Origin: SURF-13 sp038924245
Lineage (GTDB): Bacteria > Pseudomonadota > Gammaproteobacteria > SURF-13
Assembly: GCA_038924245.1 (NCBI GenBank)
Contig: JBCKVB010000018.1
Span: 1 to 26,746 of the forward strand
Length of the DNA: 26,746 nt
Direction of reading: 5' to 3'
Each line of letters starts with the position of its first letter. Position 1 is the first letter of the stretch. The notes below the pieces were generated by a model, which searched no databases, was not told the DNA's origin, and saw only the letters and a list, made by a program, of their open reading frames with translations. The position numbers were made by a program, and so were the translations under genes. Below, piece by piece: positions 13,217-21,813 of this stretch.

Positions 13217-15514
13217 TCAACTCGCCGCGGCTTGTTGCTCCGGCAACTCATACGGCGTGGCGTAGCCGCATTCCTTGCGCGGGCACACCTTTTCCGTGCC
13301 GCGGCGCTTGGTGGTCTTGATGGTGACCAGCGGCCAGGCGCAGCGCGGGCAGGGTTCGTTCACCGGCTCGTTCCACACCGCGTAATTGCACGCCGGATAG
13401 GTGGCGCAGGAATAGAAAATCTTGCCGTGGCGCGATTTGCGCTTCAGCAGATTGCCCTTGTGGCACTGCGGGCACTCGACGCCGGTGTCGGCTGGTTTTT
13501 CCAGCGGTTCCATGTGCTTGCAGTTGGGATAGTTGCCGCAGCCGATGAATTTTCCGTAGCGCCCGCTCTTGATGACCAGCGCGCTGTTGCAGGACGGACA
13601 GGTGCGGCCCTCCACGATTTGCGGGCCTTCCGCGCCCGGCTTGTCATCCAGGTTGCGCGTATAGTCGCAGTCGGGATAGGCGGTGCAGCCGATGAAGCGC
13701 CCGCGCCGGCCTAAACGGATGGACAAGGGCTTGGCGCACTTCGGGCAGTCTTCATTCATCGCCTCTTGCGTCACGTCCTTGCGCTGCACGGTCTCACCCT
13801 TGAGCTCCACCTGCTTTTTGAACGGCCCCCAAAACTCCTGCAGCACCGGCACCCATTCCTTTTCGCCGCGCGCGATGGCGTCCAGCTCGTCTTCCATGCG
13901 CGCGGTGAAGTCGTAATCCACGTACTGGGTGAAGTGCTGGGTGAGAAACCTGCTGACCACGCGGCCGAGATCGGTGGGGGTGAAGCGGTGCTTGTCCAGC
14001 GTCGTGTATTCACGATCCACCAGCGTGGTGATGATGCTGGCGTAGGTGGAAGGACGTCCGATGCCATGCTCTTCCAGCGCCTTGATCAAGCTCGCCTCGC
14101 TGTAACGCGGCGGCGGTTCGGTGAAGTGCTGCTCGGCGCGCAACGCGCGCAGTTCCACTGTGTCACCCACCGTAAGTGGCGGCAGGGTGCGCTCTTCATC
14201 CTGCTGCGCGGCGTCGTCCACGCCTTCTTCATACACCGCGAGAAAACCGGGATCCACGATGGTGGAGCCGTTGGCGCGGAATACGCCCACCCCACCCGCC
14301 GCCAAGTCCGCCGCCACGGTATCAATGGTGGCGTGCTGCATCTGGCAGGCGATGGTGCGCCGCCAGATGAGTTGGTACAGCTTGAACTGGTCCGACGTCA
14401 AATGGGTCTTGATGGTCTCCGGCGCCACTTGAGCCGAGGTGGGGCGGACGGCCTCGTGCGCCTCCTGCGCGTTTTTCGTGCGCGTTTTATAGACTTGCAC
14501 TTGCGCGGGCAAGGCCTGCTTGCCGAAACGCTGCTCGATCACCGCGCGGATTTCCGCCAGCGCCTCTTGCGCCAGGTTCACCGAGTCGGTGCGCATGTAG
14601 GTGATCAAACCCACCGCGCCCTCGCCGGTGTCTATGCCTTCATACAACTGCTGCGCCACGCGCATGGTGCGCTGCGCGCCGAAGCCCAGCTTGCGCGCGG
14701 CCTCCTGTTGCAGCGTGGAGGTGGTGAACGGCGCGGACGGATTGCGCTTGCGCTGCTTCTTGTCCACCTTGGTGACGGTGAGCTTGCCCTGCGCCGCTTG
14801 CAGCAGCTCGTCGCGCAGGGCGTGCGCCTGTTCGGTATTGGTAACGCTGAATTGGGTGAGCTTCGTGCCGCGATGTTCGGCCAGCCGCGCCATGAAGGGC
14901 TGGTCTTGCGCGGCGGCATCGGCCTCCATGGTCCAGTATTCGTGCGCCTGGAATTTATCGATCTCGTCTTCGCGCTCGGCGATCAGGCGCAGCGCGGGGC
15001 TCTGCACGCGCCCGGCGGATAACCCGCGCCGTATCTTGGTCCACAACAGCGGCGAGAGATTGAAACCGACCAGGTAATCGAGCGCGCGCCGCGCCTGCTG
15101 CGCGTTGATTAAATCCTGCGCCAGGCCGCGCGGGTGAGCAATCGCCTCTTGAACCGCGCGCTGGGTGATTTCGTTGAACACCACGCGTAGCACCTGTTTG
15201 TCCTTGAGCAGTTTTTTGTCCTTGAGGATTTCGTACAGGTGCCAGGAAATGGCCTCGCCTTCGCGGTCGGGGTCGGTGGCGAGATACAGGGCGTCGGCCT
15301 TCTTGAGCGCCTTGGCGATGGCCTCGACGTGCTTTTCGTTCTTCTCGATCAGTTGGTACTTCATGGCGAAGCCGTGCTCCGGGTCCACCGCGCCCTCCTT
15401 GGGCAGCAGATCGCGCACGTGGCCGTACGAGGCCATCACCTCGAAGTCCTTGCCCAGGTACTTCTTGATGGTCTTGGCCTTGGCCGGCGACTCAACGATG
15501 ACGAGATTTTTCAT
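13217..15514 (-). CDS. topA: DNA topoisomerase I
   Basis: A 765-residue type IA topoisomerase that relaxes negative supercoils. It has the TOPRIM start VIVESPAKAKTI (5-16), DPDREGE (81-87) with the metal-binding acidic residues, and the catalytic Tyr306 in GLITYMRTDSVNLA. Three four-cysteine zinc-ribbon repeats follow (CPKC…CTAYPDC, CPSC…CGNYPNC, CPQC…CATYPAC), plus a fourth CPRC…CPRKEC module at the C-terminus. It is shorter than the 865-residue E. coli enzyme. It converges with the cysB-type gene, leaving only seven bases between the stops, and no separate terminator is visible there. A terminator-like hairpin separates it from smg. Confidence 0.96.
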   Translation of the reverse strand: MKNLVIVESPAKAKTIKKYLGKDFEVMASYGHVRDLLPKEGAVDPEHGFAMKYQLIEKNEKHVEAIAKALKKADALYLATDPDREGEAISWHLYEILKDKKLLKDKQVLRVVFNEITQRAVQEAIAHPRGLAQDLINAQQARRALDYLVGFNLSPLLWTKIRRGLSAGRVQSPALRLIAEREDEIDKFQAHEYWTMEADAAAQDQPFMARLAEHRGTKLTQFSVTNTEQAHALRDELLQAAQGKLTVTKVDKKQRKRNPSAPFTTSTLQQEAARKLGFGAQRTMRVAQQLYEGIDTGEGAVGLITYMRTDSVNLAQEALAEIRAVIEQRFGKQALPAQVQVYKTRTKNAQEAHEAVRPTSAQVAPETIKTHLTSDQFKLYQLIWRRTIACQMQHATIDTVAADLAAGGVGVFRANGSTIVDPGFLAVYEEGVDDAAQQDEERTLPPLTVGDTVELRALRAEQHFTEPPPRYSEASLIKALEEHGIGRPSTYASIITTLVDREYTTLDKHRFTPTDLGRVVSRFLTQHFTQYVDYDFTARMEDELDAIARGEKEWVPVLQEFWGPFKKQVELKGETVQRKDVTQEAMNEDCPKCAKPLSIRLGRRGRFIGCTAYPDCDYTRNLDDKPGAEGPQIVEGRTCPSCNSALVIKSGRYGKFIGCGNYPNCKHMEPLEKPADTGVECPQCHKGNLLKRKSRHGKIFYSCATYPACNYAVWNEPVNEPCPRCAWPLVTIKTTKRRGTEKVCPRKECGYATPYELPEQQAAAS

Positions 15515-15528
15515 AGTCTTGATTAAAG

Positions 15529-15553
15529 CAAAGCCCGCTTAGCGCGGGCTTTG
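15529..15553 (-). terminator. Terminator hairpin between smg and topA
   Basis: CAAAGCCCGC (15529-15538) and GCGGGCTTTG (15544-15553) form a perfect 10-bp stem with a five-base loop, followed on the minus strand by CTTTAATC. It lies after smg and 14 bases before the topA start. It probably ends the LysM-dprA-smg transcript in part, with topA transcribed through it or from a promoter not seen. Confidence 0.6.
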
Positions 15554-15577
15554 AAAGATGATGCACCATGCCACGGG

Positions 15578-16060
15578 TCAATGCAATTCCTGCGTGACCT
15601 CGTCCATCACCAGCACTTTCATGCGCGCGAGCGCGTTTTCCTGGCCGGGCTGATTGAACAGCACCATCAGCACCACCCACTTCAATTCTTCGAGGTTGAT
15701 CTCGTCCGTCTCCAGCGCCATGACGCGGTCTATGACCAGCTCGCGGCTCACCGCATCAAGCACGCCGACCTGCTCCAGGAACAACAGAAAGCCGCGCCCG
15801 TCCATGCCGAGCTTTCCCGTCTCCTGCTCGGTGAACACGCGGAACGAGGGCCGTACGCCGCTGTTAGGCCGCTCCGCGTGGTCGTCCTGCAGCGCGGCCA
15901 GGCCTTCCAGCCAGGCGAGCGCCTTGTTGATCTCAGCTTGCGGGAAACCCGCCTCCAGCAACTCGGTTTTCAGCGACTCTTGATCGGGACTGATCTCGGC
16001 CTCTTCATCCATATAGCTTTCGAATAAATACATCAACACATCCAGCACGTTTTCTTTCAT
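15578..16060 (-). CDS. smg: Smg family protein (DUF494)
   Basis: A 160-residue member of the Smg/DUF494 family, found next to dprA in many beta- and gammaproteobacteria; its biochemical role is not established. The N-terminal MKENVLDVLMYLFE and the middle SFRVFTEQE…LGMDGRGFLLFLEQ are the family hallmarks, as is the C-terminal LEELKWVVLMVLFNQPGQE. Length is normal. It follows dprA with a one-base gap, so the two are surely co-transcribed. It is acidic and has no signal peptide or membrane segment. Confidence 0.92.
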   Translation of the reverse strand: MKENVLDVLMYLFESYMDEEAEISPDQESLKTELLEAGFPQAEINKALAWLEGLAALQDDHAERPNSGVRPSFRVFTEQETGKLGMDGRGFLLFLEQVGVLDAVSRELVIDRVMALETDEINLEELKWVVLMVLFNQPGQENALARMKVLVMDEVTQELH

Positions 16061-16061
16061 G

Positions 16062-17174
16062 TCAGTTCCTTTTTATCACGCGGGAGTAGAGGCCTCCCGC
16101 GACCGGCGTCACATAACCCTGCAATTCCAGTACCAACAGCATGGAGGAAACCGTCTCCGCCGTCAATCCACTGCGCTCTATCAGTATATCGGTGGAGGCG
16201 GGGTCGAAGCTTAGGCATTCAAGGATTTTTAATGCCTCCGCGCCAAGCGCCATGCCCCCCGCCAAGGGCACAGCCGCCTGATTTTCCATGGAAATGAGAT
16301 CCGCGAACCGTCCTCCCAGTTCCTCCAATATATCCTGTGCGGTTTCCACCAGCTTGGCTCCGTCGCGGATCAGCTTATGGCAGCCGCGCGCGAGCGGGTT
16401 GTGGATCGAGCCGGGGATGGCGAACACCTCGCGCCCCTGTTCCGCCGCGAGGCGCGCGGTGATGAGCGAACCGCTGCGCGCCGCTGCCTCCACCACCAGC
16501 GTGCCGAGCGACAGGCCGCTGATAATGCGGTTGCGGCGCGGGAAGTTGTCCGGCAACGCCGGGGTGCCGATGGGGAATTCGGACACCAGCGCGCCGTGCC
16601 CGGCAATCTCATGCGCCAACGCCTGGTGACGCGCCGGGTATACGCGATCCAGCCCGGTGCCGACCACCGCCACGGTGTAGCCGCCCGCCGCAAGCGCGCC
16701 GCGGTGCGCGGCGGCGTCTATCCCCAAGGCCATGCCGCTGGTGATGACCAGGCCACAGACCGCCAGGTGCTGCGCGAACTCCGCGGCGGTTTGTGCCCCT
16801 TGCGGGGTGGGATTGCGGCTGCCCACGATGGCGAGCTGCGCGCGCGCCAGCAGCTCTGCGTCACCGTGGACGAATAACAGGGGCGGCGCGCCGCCGGTTT
16901 CGCGCAACAGGGGCGGGTAGCGCGCATCGCTCAGGGTGAGCGCGTGGTGGTCCGGTTCGGCCAGCCAGGCGAGGTCTTTTTCCACCGCGTCCCAATCGGG
17001 TTGGTTGAGGAACGCCTGCGTCGCAGCGCTCAGCCCCAGGCCGCCGCGTTCCGCCGCGCGGCACTCGAACAGCGCACGCGCGCCGCCGAAGCGCTCCAGC
17101 AGATGATGAAAGGTGACGCTGCCGACGCCCGGGGCGCGCAGCAGGGCCAGTTCGTAGGCGATGTCCTCCATCAT
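16062..17174 (-). CDS. dprA: DNA-processing protein DprA (Smf)
   Basis: A 370-residue DprA protein, which protects incoming single-stranded DNA and loads RecA during natural transformation. It has an N-terminal SAM-like region (about 5-75), the Rossmann fold with AIVGSRNPTPQG (115-126), SGMALGIDAAAHRGAL (146-161), FPRRNRIISGLS (211-222) and GSLITARLAAEQGREVFAIPG, and a C-terminal winged-helix segment (about 312-370). Two consecutive ATG codons open the frame; the first is used, and no Shine-Dalgarno is visible. It sits 25 bases after the LysM-domain gene and one base before smg. Confidence 0.94.
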   Translation of the reverse strand: MMEDIAYELALLRAPGVGSVTFHHLLERFGGARALFECRAAERGGLGLSAATQAFLNQPDWDAVEKDLAWLAEPDHHALTLSDARYPPLLRETGGAPPLLFVHGDAELLARAQLAIVGSRNPTPQGAQTAAEFAQHLAVCGLVITSGMALGIDAAAHRGALAAGGYTVAVVGTGLDRVYPARHQALAHEIAGHGALVSEFPIGTPALPDNFPRRNRIISGLSLGTLVVEAAARSGSLITARLAAEQGREVFAIPGSIHNPLARGCHKLIRDGAKLVETAQDILEELGGRFADLISMENQAAVPLAGGMALGAEALKILECLSFDPASTDILIERSGLTAETVSSMLLVLELQGYVTPVAGGLYSRVIKRN

Positions 17175-17199
17175 GGCGGGGAGGAGGTCAGATCACAGA

Positions 17200-18264
17200 T
17201 TACGGCGTTTGTACCTTGTCGCCCACGCGCAGCGGGCGCGTGGCCTGCATCACCAGCGCGTAGCTGACCCGCTCAAACGGGCGGAATATCATGAGCAGCG
17301 CGGCCTGCTCGTCGGGCAGGCGCACCGTGTCCTTGGGGTCCGGGCTGACCAGATCGCGCACTTCACTCCCGGCCTGATAAGCCGCGAGCACGTGGCCGGC
17401 CTCCATGCCCTGTTGCTGCCCCAGGTTGAGCACCACCACTTGATACTGGGCGACCTGCGACACGCCCCCGATCACCGAAATGATGCGCCCGCGCACGTCG
17501 CCGCCCGGCGCGCGCGGCTGAAAGCTCGCTTCCTGTCCCTGCGTGATGGCGGGCAGCAGGCGGTCGCCGTTGTGCGCCTCCTGGCGCGAACCGTCCAGTA
17601 CAAACGTCGCCGGATCACCGCTGCGCTGTAACACGGCATCGGCCACATAGATCGCTTCGTAGCCCAGGATGTCCTGCTGTTTGCTTTTCGCCTCCGCGCT
17701 CGCGTCCGGGTCACGATAAGCCTGGCCGAGGCGCAGCACGGTGTAGCGCTCTTCGGCGCCGTCCTTGATGCCGCGCACGTACACGCGGTTGCCGGTGGCG
17801 GCGATCAGATGCTCGTCCGCACTTTGCACGATGTAGGGCGCGGCCTCCATTTCTTCTTTGGTGACCACGCGCGGACGCGTCAAAAACGGCTGGATCACAT
17901 TCAGCGGGATGGTGGGGATGGCGCGCGCCACGGGTTCGCTGCGCACCTGCGGGGAGAGCTTTACCGTGGCGCCGCGCCCCTCGCCCGCGCGCTCCGCATG
18001 CAGCTCCGGGACGCCGTTGTTGAAGGTGAGCACCAGCACGTCGCCCGGATAGATGAGATGGGGATTGGCGACCTGCGGATTGACCTTCCAGATGTCCGGC
18101 CAGCGCCACGGGTCTCTGAGGAAGCGCGCGGAGATGTCCCACAAGGTATCGCCCTTCACCACCGTGGTGCGGTCAGGGTGACTGGGGTTGAGCGCGGGCG
18201 CGTCGCTCGCACCAGCGGCAAAGGCGGACAACAGCAACACTAGACCGCACAGAGTTCTGGTCAT
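17200..18264 (-). CDS. Exported LysM peptidoglycan-binding domain protein
   Basis: A 354-residue exported protein with an N-terminal signal peptide (MTRTLCGLVLLLSAFAAGAS) and one LysM domain at about 34-80 (VVKGDTLWDISARFL…WKVNPQV…IYPGDVLVL), which binds peptidoglycan. The remaining 270 residues have no motif I recognise beyond mixed beta character, and no catalytic site was identified. ATG 18264 was chosen because AAGGGG lies eight bases upstream and the signal peptide then begins the protein; ATG 18285 is possible. This family commonly precedes dprA in gammaproteobacteria, divergent from def, as here. Its role is probably in the cell envelope. Confidence 0.88.
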   Translation of the reverse strand: MTRTLCGLVLLLSAFAAGASDAPALNPSHPDRTTVVKGDTLWDISARFLRDPWRWPDIWKVNPQVANPHLIYPGDVLVLTFNNGVPELHAERAGEGRGATVKLSPQVRSEPVARAIPTIPLNVIQPFLTRPRVVTKEEMEAAPYIVQSADEHLIAATGNRVYVRGIKDGAEERYTVLRLGQAYRDPDASAEAKSKQQDILGYEAIYVADAVLQRSGDPATFVLDGSRQEAHNGDRLLPAITQGQEASFQPRAPGGDVRGRIISVIGGVSQVAQYQVVVLNLGQQQGMEAGHVLAAYQAGSEVRDLVSPDPKDTVRLPDEQAALLMIFRPFERVSYALVMQATRPLRVGDKVQTP

Positions 18265-18328
18265 CTTAAGCACCCCTTTATTCATGTGACTCTCGCCGCG
18301 CCATGCTGGCGGATGATGCGCCAAATCC

Positions 18329-18402
18329 AGTATAATGAATTCTTTAAAAATTCATAAGTCTCATTACTTTAGCAGCTTAAGTTGGTATTTTACCAGTATT
18401 TT
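18329..18402. promoter_or_regulatory. Divergent promoter region between the LysM gene and def
   Basis: This is the AT-rich part of a 158-bp divergent gap. TATAAT at 18331-18336 (plus strand) and the overlapping TATACT (minus, 18334-18329) are good -10 candidates in both directions. The minus one would serve the LysM gene with a leader of about 60 nt. No convincing -35 hexamer was found for either, and TATTTT at 18397-18402 is a second option for def. Confidence 0.4.
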
Positions 18403-18422
18403 TTGCCTATCCTCGCAAACCC

Positions 18423-18929
18423 ATGGCACGCCTTAATATACTGTATTATCCCGACCCGCGCCTGCGTCACACGGCCTGCCCCGTGGCGCGAGTGGATAGA
18501 GCGGTGCGGAAGCTGGTGGACGACATGCTGGAGACCATGTATGAAGCGTCCGGCATCGGGCTTGCCGCCACGCAGGTGGGCGTGACCCAGCGCGTGCTGG
18601 TGATAGACCTCTCGCCGGAAAAAAACCAGCCGCTGTGTCTCATCAATCCCGAACTACTCTACCGTGACGGCGTCGAGGAAACGGAGGAGGGCTGTCTGTC
18701 GGTGCCCGGCGTGTATGGTGTGGTGCAGCGCGCCGAGCGCATCCGCTTCCGCGCCCTGGATCGTGACGGCAAGCCGTTTGAGCAGGAGTCCGACGGACTG
18801 CTCGCGGTATGCGTGCAGCACGAGATGGATCACCTGGACGGCAAGCTGTTCGTGGACTATCTTTCGGAGATGAAACGCAAGCGCATCCGCAAGGGTCTGG
18901 AGAAGGAACGCCGCCGCGCCACGTTGTGA
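18423..18929 (+). CDS. def: Peptide deformylase
   Basis: A 168-residue metal-dependent enzyme that removes the formyl group from new proteins. The three deformylase motifs are all present: GIGLAATQVG (44-53), EEGCLSVPG (88-96) and QHEMDHLDG (132-140). These supply the metal ligands C91, H133 and H137 and the catalytic E134. Length is normal. No Shine-Dalgarno is obvious before the ATG, but the protein starts at the family N-terminus (MARLNILYYPDPRLR). It heads the plus-strand series and forms the usual pair with fmt, though an inserted repeat now separates the two. Confidence 0.96.
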   Translation: MARLNILYYPDPRLRHTACPVARVDRAVRKLVDDMLETMYEASGIGLAATQVGVTQRVLVIDLSPEKNQPLCLINPELLYRDGVEETEEGCLSVPGVYGVVQRAERIRFRALDRDGKPFEQESDGLLAVCVQHEMDHLDGKLFVDYLSEMKRKRIRKGLEKERRRATL

Positions 18930-18934
18930 GCGGT

Positions 18935-18986
18935 GGTCGCTCCCGGCGTCGTGCCTCCCGCGACACTAGTACGTCCATGTACGTCG
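18935..18986 (+). repeat. ACTAGT-core repeat, copy 3, between def and fmt
   Basis: This 52-bp copy begins six bases after the def stop and lies 31 bases before the fmt start. It has the same orientation as the copy at 9083 and differs from it at four positions. It is the only non-coding copy in the window. Confidence 0.8.
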
Positions 18987-19017
18987 CAACAGACCGGCGC
19001 CAGCGCGGCCCGCCCCC

Positions 19018-19956
19018 ATGCCCACACTTAATATAGTCTTCGCCGGTACACCGGCGTTCGCGGCCACCGTGCTGCAAGCGCTGCTGGACAACGCGCAGGC
19101 GGTCACGGCGGTGTACACTCAGCCCGACCGCCCGGCCGGGCGCGGGCGCAAGCTCACGCCGAGCCCGGTGAAGCAACTCGCGTTGCAACACGGCCTGCCG
19201 GTTGCGCAGCCGCCCACATTGAAAGACGCACAGGCGCAACAGTCACTGCGCGCACTCAAGCCCGACGTACTCATCGTGGTAGCCTACGGGTTGATACTGC
19301 CGCGCGCGGTGCTGGAGATTCCGCGCCTGGATTGTATTAACGTGCACGCCTCGCTGTTGCCGCGCTGGCGCGGCGCGGCGCCGATACAGCGCGCCCTGCT
19401 GGCCGGCGACAGTGAAACCGGCATCACGCTCATGCGGATGGATGAAGGGCTGGACACCGGCCCCATGCTGGCCAAACGCGCATGCCCGATTTTGCAGGAC
19501 GATACGACGCAGACGTTGCACGACCGGCTGGCCGCGCTCGGCAGCGCCTTACTGGTCGAGTCGCTGCCGGCGTTGGCGCAAGGCAAGCTGAGCGCCAGCG
19601 CGCAAGACGAGCGGCTGGCGTGCTACGCGCATAAAATCGAGAAGCGCGAAGCAGAGATCAACTGGGGCGAGAGCGCCGCGCACCTCGCGCGGCACGTGCG
19701 CGCCTTCAATCCGTGGCCGGTGGCGTATACCTCATGGCGCGGCGCTGCGCTGCGCATCTGGGATGCACAGGCGCTGGCGCAAGATACGCATAAAGCCGCG
19801 CCGGGGACCGTGCTCGCAGAGAGCGGGCAAGGTCTGGATGTCGCCACCGGACACGGCGTGCTGCGCCTCACGCGCGTGCAGCTCCCCGGCGGGCGGCCCT
19901 TGGGCGCGGAGGAATTTCTCAACGCCCACAGCTTGCGGGATAGTCAATTGGGATGA
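19018..19956 (+). CDS. fmt: Methionyl-tRNA formyltransferase
   Basis: A 312-residue enzyme that formylates initiator Met-tRNA using 10-formyltetrahydrofolate. The N-terminal catalytic domain has FAGTPAFAA (8-16), the loop RPAGRGRKLTPSPVK, the catalytic N108 and H110 in NVHASLLPRWRGAAPIQ, and D146 in LDTGPM. The C-terminal tRNA-binding domain includes INWGESA and RAFNPWPVAY. It overlaps rsmB by the ATGA of its stop. No Shine-Dalgarno is evident; the upstream space contains a repeat in place of the usual tight def-fmt junction. Confidence 0.96.
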   Translation: MPTLNIVFAGTPAFAATVLQALLDNAQAVTAVYTQPDRPAGRGRKLTPSPVKQLALQHGLPVAQPPTLKDAQAQQSLRALKPDVLIVVAYGLILPRAVLEIPRLDCINVHASLLPRWRGAAPIQRALLAGDSETGITLMRMDEGLDTGPMLAKRACPILQDDTTQTLHDRLAALGSALLVESLPALAQGKLSASAQDERLACYAHKIEKREAEINWGESAAHLARHVRAFNPWPVAYTSWRGAALRIWDAQALAQDTHKAAPGTVLAESGQGLDVATGHGVLRLTRVQLPGGRPLGAEEFLNAHSLRDSQLG

Positions 19957-21248
19957 GCACGCGTGCCATCGCCGCCAAAACGCTCACCCAGGTGTTGCAG
20001 CGCAAACAGTCGCTGAGCCAGGCCCTGCCGGTTCAATTGGCCAAGCTGCACCAGCCGCGCGAACGCGCGCTGGCCCAGGAGTTGTGTTACGGCACGCTGC
20101 GCTGGTATTTCCGTCTTGAGACCCTGCTCGGCAAGCTGTTGAAGGAAGCGCCCAAGGATCGTGACCTGCACAGCCTGCTGCTGCTGGGTCTGTATCAGCT
20201 TATTTATCTCAATATCCCCGCCCACAGCGCGGTGGATGAAACGGTGAACGCATGCGGCGCCCTGCACAAGCCGTGGGCCAAGGCGCTGGTCAACGCGGTG
20301 CTGCGCAATTATTTGCGCGAGGCTGCTCGGTTACTGGCCGAGACCGACCACCAGGAATCCGCGCGTCACTCCCATCCAGCCTGGCTGCTCAGCGCTCTGA
20401 AACAGGCCTGGCCGCATGACTGGCAAGCCATCGCCGCCGCCAACAATACCCATGCGCCGCTGTGGCTGCGCGTGAACGCGCGCCGCATCACGCGTGACGC
20501 TTACCTGCAAAAACTTGCCGCCGTCGGCATCGGCGCGCACGCCGCCATGCACAGCGCGCACGCCGTCGTGCTGGAAAAGCCACTGGCGGTGGAACAACTG
20601 CCGGGGTTTGCCGAAGGACTGGTGTCGGTGCAGGACGCAGCGGCGCAGCAGGCGGCGTATCTGCTCGACGCACAACCCGGCCAGCGCGTGCTGGATGCCT
20701 GCGCCGCGCCCGGCGGCAAGACCTGCCACATCCTCGAACTGGAGCCCGCTCTGCTGGAATTACAGGCCCTGGATAGTGACGCAGTGCGCCTCCGGCGCGT
20801 GCAGGAAAACTTGACGCGCTTGCGGTTAAACGCGCGTCTGCTTACGGGAGACGCGGCGTCGCCGCGCGCCTGGTGGGACGGAAAACCGTATGACCGCATC
20901 CTGCTCGATGCGCCGTGTTCCGGCAGCGGGGTGATCCGCCGCCATCCGGACATCAAGCTGCTGAAGTCCGCCGCCGACATCGCGGCGCTGGCGGCGCGGC
21001 AGGCGCGCATGCTCACGGCGCTCTGGCCGCTGCTCAAGAACGGGGGGATAATGCTGTATGCCACCTGCTCGGTGCTGCCGGAGGAAAACGAACAGCAGGT
21101 GCGGAAATTTTTGGACGCCCATAACGACGCCGGCGCGGAAAAGATCGTCTGGCCGTGGCGCGCGGCGATGGACACCCTCGGCGCGTACATACTGCCGGGA
21201 GAACAGGGGATGGACGGCTTTTATTATGCAAAGCTCTGTAAACGCTAA
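19953..21248 (+). CDS. rsmB: 16S rRNA (cytosine-967-C5)-methyltransferase RsmB
   Basis: A 431-residue S-adenosylmethionine-dependent enzyme that methylates C967 of 16S rRNA. The N-terminal NusB-like RNA-binding domain (about 1-140) is followed by the methyltransferase fold with motif I DACAAPGGKT (248-257), DAPCSGSGVIRRHPDIK (319-335) and YATCSVLPEENE (369-380). C372 is the expected nucleophile and C322 the release cysteine. It starts inside the fmt stop (ATGA) and ends 23 bases into the next gene, which marks strict operon packing. Confidence 0.95.
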   Translation: MSTRAIAAKTLTQVLQRKQSLSQALPVQLAKLHQPRERALAQELCYGTLRWYFRLETLLGKLLKEAPKDRDLHSLLLLGLYQLIYLNIPAHSAVDETVNACGALHKPWAKALVNAVLRNYLREAARLLAETDHQESARHSHPAWLLSALKQAWPHDWQAIAAANNTHAPLWLRVNARRITRDAYLQKLAAVGIGAHAAMHSAHAVVLEKPLAVEQLPGFAEGLVSVQDAAAQQAAYLLDAQPGQRVLDACAAPGGKTCHILELEPALLELQALDSDAVRLRRVQENLTRLRLNARLLTGDAASPRAWWDGKPYDRILLDAPCSGSGVIRRHPDIKLLKSAADIAALAARQARMLTALWPLLKNGGIMLYATCSVLPEENEQQVRKFLDAHNDAGAEKIVWPWRAAMDTLGAYILPGEQGMDGFYYAKLCKR

Positions 21249-21813
21249 GCCTCTGGCATGGCTGCTGGCCCTGTGGCTGTGCGCGGCCGGCTTCGCGGCG
21301 CAGGCGGAAGAAGAAGCCGCGCAACACCGCTTTAGCGTGCTGCACGCGGACACCACGCTGGTGGACGGCGTGTACCTGCTGAACGCGCGCGTGGATTACC
21401 GGCTGAGCGAGGTCATTATGGGGGCGTTGCAGAACGGCGTCATGCTCGCCGTGCAAGTGGAGGTCGAGGTGGAACGCGAACGCGCCCTGCTCTGGGACGC
21501 CGAGCTCACGCGCCTGTCGCAGCGCTATGAACTGCGCTACCATGCGCTCACGCGCCAATATCTGGTGAAAAATCTGAACACCGCCGTGCAGCAGGCGTTT
21601 CCCACGCAAGCAGCGGCGCTGTCCGCCTTAGGTGAGATCAAGAATGTGCCGCTGCTCGATGAGCACCTGTTGACCCCCGGCGTGAACTACAGCGCGCGGC
21701 TACGCGCGCGCCTCGATCATTCTCAATTGCCCGCCCCGCTGCGCCTCACGGCTTTACTGTCTCCGGCCTGGCAAACGGCAAGCGCGTGGTACACATGGCC
21801 CTTGCAACACTGA
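21226..21813 (+). CDS. DUF4390 family exported protein
   Basis: A 195-residue protein of the DUF4390 family, of unknown biochemical function. It has a signal peptide (hydrophobic LAWLLALWLCAAGFAAQA, cleavage before EEE). The mature part matches the family by FSVLHADTTLVDGVYLLNARVDYRL, a glutamate/valine-rich strand, and the SLxYHAL-like ELRYHALTRQYLV segment. ATG 21226 lies within the end of rsmB; the frame is open further upstream, but only this start gives the signal peptide. It overlaps the kinase gene by 19 bp. Constant linkage of this family to the ntrY-like kinase suggests a shared envelope role, which is inference. Confidence 0.85.
   Translation: MQSSVNAKPLAWLLALWLCAAGFAAQAEEEAAQHRFSVLHADTTLVDGVYLLNARVDYRLSEVIMGALQNGVMLAVQVEVEVERERALLWDAELTRLSQRYELRYHALTRQYLVKNLNTAVQQAFPTQAAALSALGEIKNVPLLDEHLLTPGVNYSARLRARLDHSQLPAPLRLTALLSPAWQTASAWYTWPLQH

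Noticed and set aside
13766..15022. Long open plus-strand frame opposite topA
   Set aside because: topA motifs are complete on the other strand; this frame is a GC-driven shadow rich in Arg, His and Gly with no recognisable domain.
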